Positions 59,996 to 64,000 of a DNA stretch of 64,000 bases are shown one piece after another; the stretch's first letter is position 1; each line of letters starts with the position of its first letter. Under the pieces are notes generated by a model. The model worked only from the letters and a program-made list of their open reading frames with translations, made no database searches and was not told the origin of the DNA. The translations under genes were made by a program, and so were the position numbers. Source of the stretch: Circinella minor (taxonomy: Eukaryota > Mucoromycota > Mucoromycetes > Mucorales > Lichtheimiaceae); assembly GCA_016758965.1 (NCBI GenBank), contig JAEPRB010000023.1, positions 186,001 to 250,000 of the forward strand. Direction: 5' to 3'.

Positions 59996-62900
59996 ATTAT
60001 TATAAAAAAAAAAAAGGGAATATGTTCGACGCGGGAGTGTTCGTCAAAATCAGATAGGGAGGCAGTGCCGAGCACTGATGGCTAAACAAATAAAACGCCA
60101 AAGGTGCGGGATTACACGTGAATTCCTAGTAAAACTTTAATATAAAAAAAAAAGATAATTTTATAAATAAGAGCAGACTGCGTATTTTTGAGGTGGTGCG
60201 ACTCAAATTTATCAAAGCTAATATATAGTAGTATTTATAATATTTGCAGTCTTGGTTGTTGCTGTTACGAAACGGTAATAAGGTTTAGGGTAAATCTCCC
60301 AAGTACATTATTATAATAAGTCCATTCACAAAAAAAAGGTCTCGAGAACAGTAAGACTAAGGCCATAATTTAGGATAGTATATACGGTATCTTTTACTAA
60401 TTACCTGCCCTACGTACCTATAACTAATACAGTAGTTACAAATGTTGGGTTAGATTTTTTTTCATGCGGTAGGAGGGATGTTATGTACATGTCATAACAA
60501 AGCGCGGTGAAACTTTTATCCTAAAATTATATAAAAATGTCACTACGTACCAGGTGACAACAAACAACACCAACTTACACAAAAATAGTTGTCATTGTTG
60601 TTGATAGCCAAAGAGAATTAATAAAACAAAAACAACGCATTATTGCATAAGCTAGTAGTCTGCAAAAATGATTATTTTTTATAATCTCTTTACAATATAT
60701 TCATTTTGTGGATATAAATTTCAACAATATAGTAACAGTACGTAACAACATACCAAGCAGAAAAATAAGGTTAAATATTTCATAGTACGTATGATTTCAT
60801 ATTCATGAGCAAGAGTAATAGAAGGATAATGATTATATTTAATAAAGAAATGACTCTAAAAATCCAACTACAATCATTGAAGAACTTTTTTCTGTGTGTC
60901 TATTTCGGATAGTATTAGTCACTAAAGGGCAAAATAAGTTAAAACAAGTAGTACATTATTGTGTTATCCGTGGATAAAAAAATCGTTTATTTTAGATACG
61001 CTACGTAACAGAAATATGTAAGCAATTATCGGCGATAATTATTTTATGAAATAAATGTATTCATTGTAGTGCTTGAATTTAAAAAATTGAGCAATCGCGT
61101 ATTAATAAGATTTTTGTTATTATTATTGACAGCTTGACTACTAAATTGTCTTGTTTTAATCCACACTATTACGACATCATTTACTTGTTATACGTACACA
61201 TCAATCTCAAGAAGCATACATTATCTATTTATGATTATTTGATAATATTGCGTTAATTACATCACCTTTTTCTTACACCACAGTTTTATAATTATAATAA
61301 TGGTTTCGTATGCTGTGTCATTATTTTTATTTAACCTGACCCCGATCTCCGTTGAGTATGTACAGTAAATTACTTCTGGAAGTAACAAAAAAATCGTGAT
61401 ACAGCATGATTCTCATACATACCTATTTATGTTTATTACGTTATTGCTTCGTGTGTCTTTAAACCTACGTAACGTACCTTGTGGGATCATCTGATACCAT
61501 TATTTATATAACGCCCTTTTTGCATTGTGTGAGGGTGCCACTGATCTTGTTTAAACAACATTATGTAAAAAAAAAGTGAGAAGTAAAAAATAGTCATCAA
61601 ATTTAAATAATATACAAATTATTGACTTGGTTATCCTGAATCAAGTAACAAATTTCCTAAAAGCAAGCTGATATTTACCCACCACAATTTGAGGACGTAT
61701 ATGTCATTTTACCCACTAGTAGAAGATAATTTACAAGCGATAATGTGCCAGTTTTTTTTATAAATTAAGTTCCACCACATATACTTTCTTGTTCCATCAC
61801 CTATGCTTTTTTGATCATTATCAACTCTTATCAACAAGTTATGTAATTCTAAATAATAAGTAATGGCTCTCACATCGTGTAGAAACTTGAAATATCGAGT
61901 GACAAAACTTACACTGTGTTCGCTTGGATAATTTCACAGCACGGTTCAGCAGTGATCCTGAAGAGTAGAAGAAAGAAATGGGGGCAAAAGAATTTTGCAA
62001 CACATGACTGGATAACTGTTCCATCTGAACTCTTTCAATAGTAAGCCAAATGGTTCAAAATAAATTTTCGAATACGTACAAAATCTATAGTGCAAGTTTT
62101 TTTTTTTTTTCAATGTACGTATAAAGATTAAAAAAGTAAACTTTTATAAACAGAATTTCAATACCATCACATACCAATATGTATGTCCATTCCTCTTCTT
62201 CATCGTCAGCATACTTTTGTACAAATATGGCAAGTATATCAAGTAAAATCTTTGGGTAGTTGAAATATATGCTCATATGCTAGGTACGATATTCTTTACT
62301 CTATCTGATAATGTCCTTACAAATAATCCTAAGACCATCGTATTTGAAGTTAGCACTAATACATGCACCATGTGTTTTGTTCTTTTGGATCACCAGGAGC
62401 TAAATCAATTCTATTTATAGCCTTTCTTCTATCTCTCTTTCTCACTAAAATATAAATATATGTCAGCAACGTCTATTCAAAGAAAAACATATTAAGTATT
62501 GTTTTTTGAAAAAGGTAGCCTTATTACAATATAATGAATCTATCACCACAGATGTGCTCAATGATGTAGCTTAAGTCTGGAGCGTCAAATCAGTTTCAAG
62601 ATAATTGGAGATTATCGAACTTACGCGCATGATCATTATGCGGATTGAAATAAGGTATCACACGTTAACACCCAATTCTCATCTATTTGTCACTGTGCGT
62701 ACTGTATAACTGATTTAATAAATGAATCAATATGATCGCATGTATTCGATTGACAAACAATTGATAAAAGCTTAATTTATAATACTCTTTTGTATACATT
62801 ATTTATCAGATATATTGAAATAGTATAACAAATGAAAAGCAAGCTCCTACGTAACTTATCACCAGATAATAATTAATACCGCAACAACTTTTTGATACTA

Positions 62901-64000
62901 ATGGACGATGGTGGTGGTAGTAATAATAGTGTTTTATTATTATAGAGAAGACAACGCTAAACACGTGTATATGTTGTATTTACCGGAGACAAACAATGAG
63001 AAGAATTATAACAGGATGGTCAGATCTTAGACTCTAATGGAACTTATTTTATCAATTTATTAGATTTTCTACTTACTGCTTATTATCTAGTTTATTCTGG
63101 AGACTTTTAGCACTTTTTTTTACAGTTACTGGTTTTACTAAAAGTATTCATTTATCAGTGACTTTCATACGTAATGTTGATTTCTTTAATTTCGTGACAA
63201 CCAAAAATACCAGAGCTCAGAATTCAAAAATGAGACAGATAATTTTCAATGGCTGAAATGATTGCAATAACTATTATCAATTGACTACTGCAAGAAATTC
63301 TTATAAGAAAAACGTTCACGGATTGGAAAGGATAATTATTTTTTGTTTGTTCCAAAAACAAAGTCTTTTACATCGCTCGAGATAATTATGAGGAAAGTGA
63401 TACTAATAGCTAACCAAATCAATTAGGCGAACGTACCAAAAAAACGAAGAGATGCAAAGATTGTGCAAATGAGTCTCTTCAGATTTGGTATTCAATTTTA
63501 AACTATGAAGTTTGTTGAAGTCATTACGCAATAAAAAGAACAGCAACCATTGCTATACTATACGAATTTTAATTATGTTAACCTAGTTTACTGTTAGATA
63601 TGACCATCATGAGCTTTTATCATATAATATATTAATGTGATAGCTGCAGCCATTATTAATTTTGAGCTATAGTATATACAAATGGGGATTTTTCTGTATC
63701 ATTTATTTAGATATTAACAGCTTTAAAGTATTGATACCATGATTATAGACAGGAGAAACTGTGAAAGTAGATTAGACATCAGTATCTCTGAAGCCAAATA
63801 AATATTGATACGTAACAAAAAATGTAATTAATTAAACATTCGTTTCAACCAATCCTGGTTGATCTACGTAGTAGTACGTTACTTTCGTTTTTATTTAATC
63901 GATCTATAGTTCCAGCTAAACATACTTGATTCTGTTTTCTTTATACGTATTACAAATATGCGCTATATACTCTACAGGACAGAACCCACAGAAAGTGCTA
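59996..64000. other. Gene-poor right end of the window
   Basis: No gene that I can support. Two weak coding-like stretches on the minus strand (62276-62187, MSIYFNYPKILLDILAIFVQ, with a GTATGT donor; and 62023-61911, MEQLSSHVLQNSFAPISFFY) could be exons of an unrecognised gene or of a pseudogene; evidence is too thin to call. The region upstream of the RraA-like start (60000-60200) holds a CACGTG-like site at about 60115. Confidence 0.4.

Noticed and set aside
1..64000. CRISPR array, rRNA operon, bacterial operon or prophage
   Set aside because: Spliced genes and fungal families show nuclear fungal DNA. I found no regularly spaced repeat array of that kind and no rRNA sequence.

Overview
The window is eukaryotic nuclear DNA from a filamentous fungus. 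It is AT-rich, and the genes are split by many short GT...AG introns (roughly 40-150 bp). The products are fungal types: a Zn(II)2Cys6 factor, an AP-1/Pap1-type bZIP, a Kre9/Knh1-type GPI-anchored wall protein, Mediator Med20, Pus7 and an importin alpha. Gln/Asn homopolymers in the regulators, wide gene-poor spacers and Tc1/mariner relics fit an early-diverging fungus, most likely Mucoromycota/Mucorales. That placement is an inference from style and families, not from a search.

Layout. 0.6-3.3 kb (-): importin-alpha-like ARM protein in 13 exons. 3.6-10.4 kb: a graveyard with a broken leucine-rich-repeat-like gene, a diverged partial second copy of it, and a broken ankyrin-repeat gene. 11.9-14.9 kb (+): a CAMK-like Ser/Thr kinase with an apparent KA1-like tail. 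17.3-23.4 kb: two near-identical, oppositely oriented relics of a Tc1/mariner (IS630-type) element, each with transposase 3' coding sequence and an array of TTGGC motifs. They bracket an unrecognised gene broken by nonsense codons and a frameshift. 26.2-30.8 kb (+): a very large Zn2Cys6 transcription factor. 32.5-34.5 kb (+): a DHHC palmitoyltransferase, tail-to-tail with a low-complexity basic protein at 35.0-36.4 kb (-). 37.7-38.9 kb (-): AP-1-like bZIP. 39.3-41.3 kb (-): F-box/WD40 protein. 42.7-43.9 kb (+): Kre9/Knh1-like GPI protein. 44.2-45.1 kb (-): Med20. 45.5-48.5 kb (+): Pus7/TruD pseudouridine synthase, divergent from Med20. 48.5-54.6 kb: 6 kb with no gene that I can see. 54.6-55.4 kb (+): Myb/SANT-like protein. 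57.5 kb: a ~180-bp MITE-like element. 58.6-60.0 kb (-): RraA/HMG-aldolase-like protein. 60-64 kb: nothing convincing.

The genes do not form one pathway. Several are regulators or signalling genes (kinase, Zn2Cys6, bZIP, F-box/WD40, Med20, Myb, DHHC), each with its own promoter. The most unusual material is the decayed 3.6-23.4 kb zone and its paired transposon relics, the small MITE, a second in-frame 3' splice site in the kinase activation loop, and an apparent excess of the palindrome TACGTA in the spacers. Splice models were built by hand. Reading frames join correctly in all intact genes, but no transcript evidence was available.
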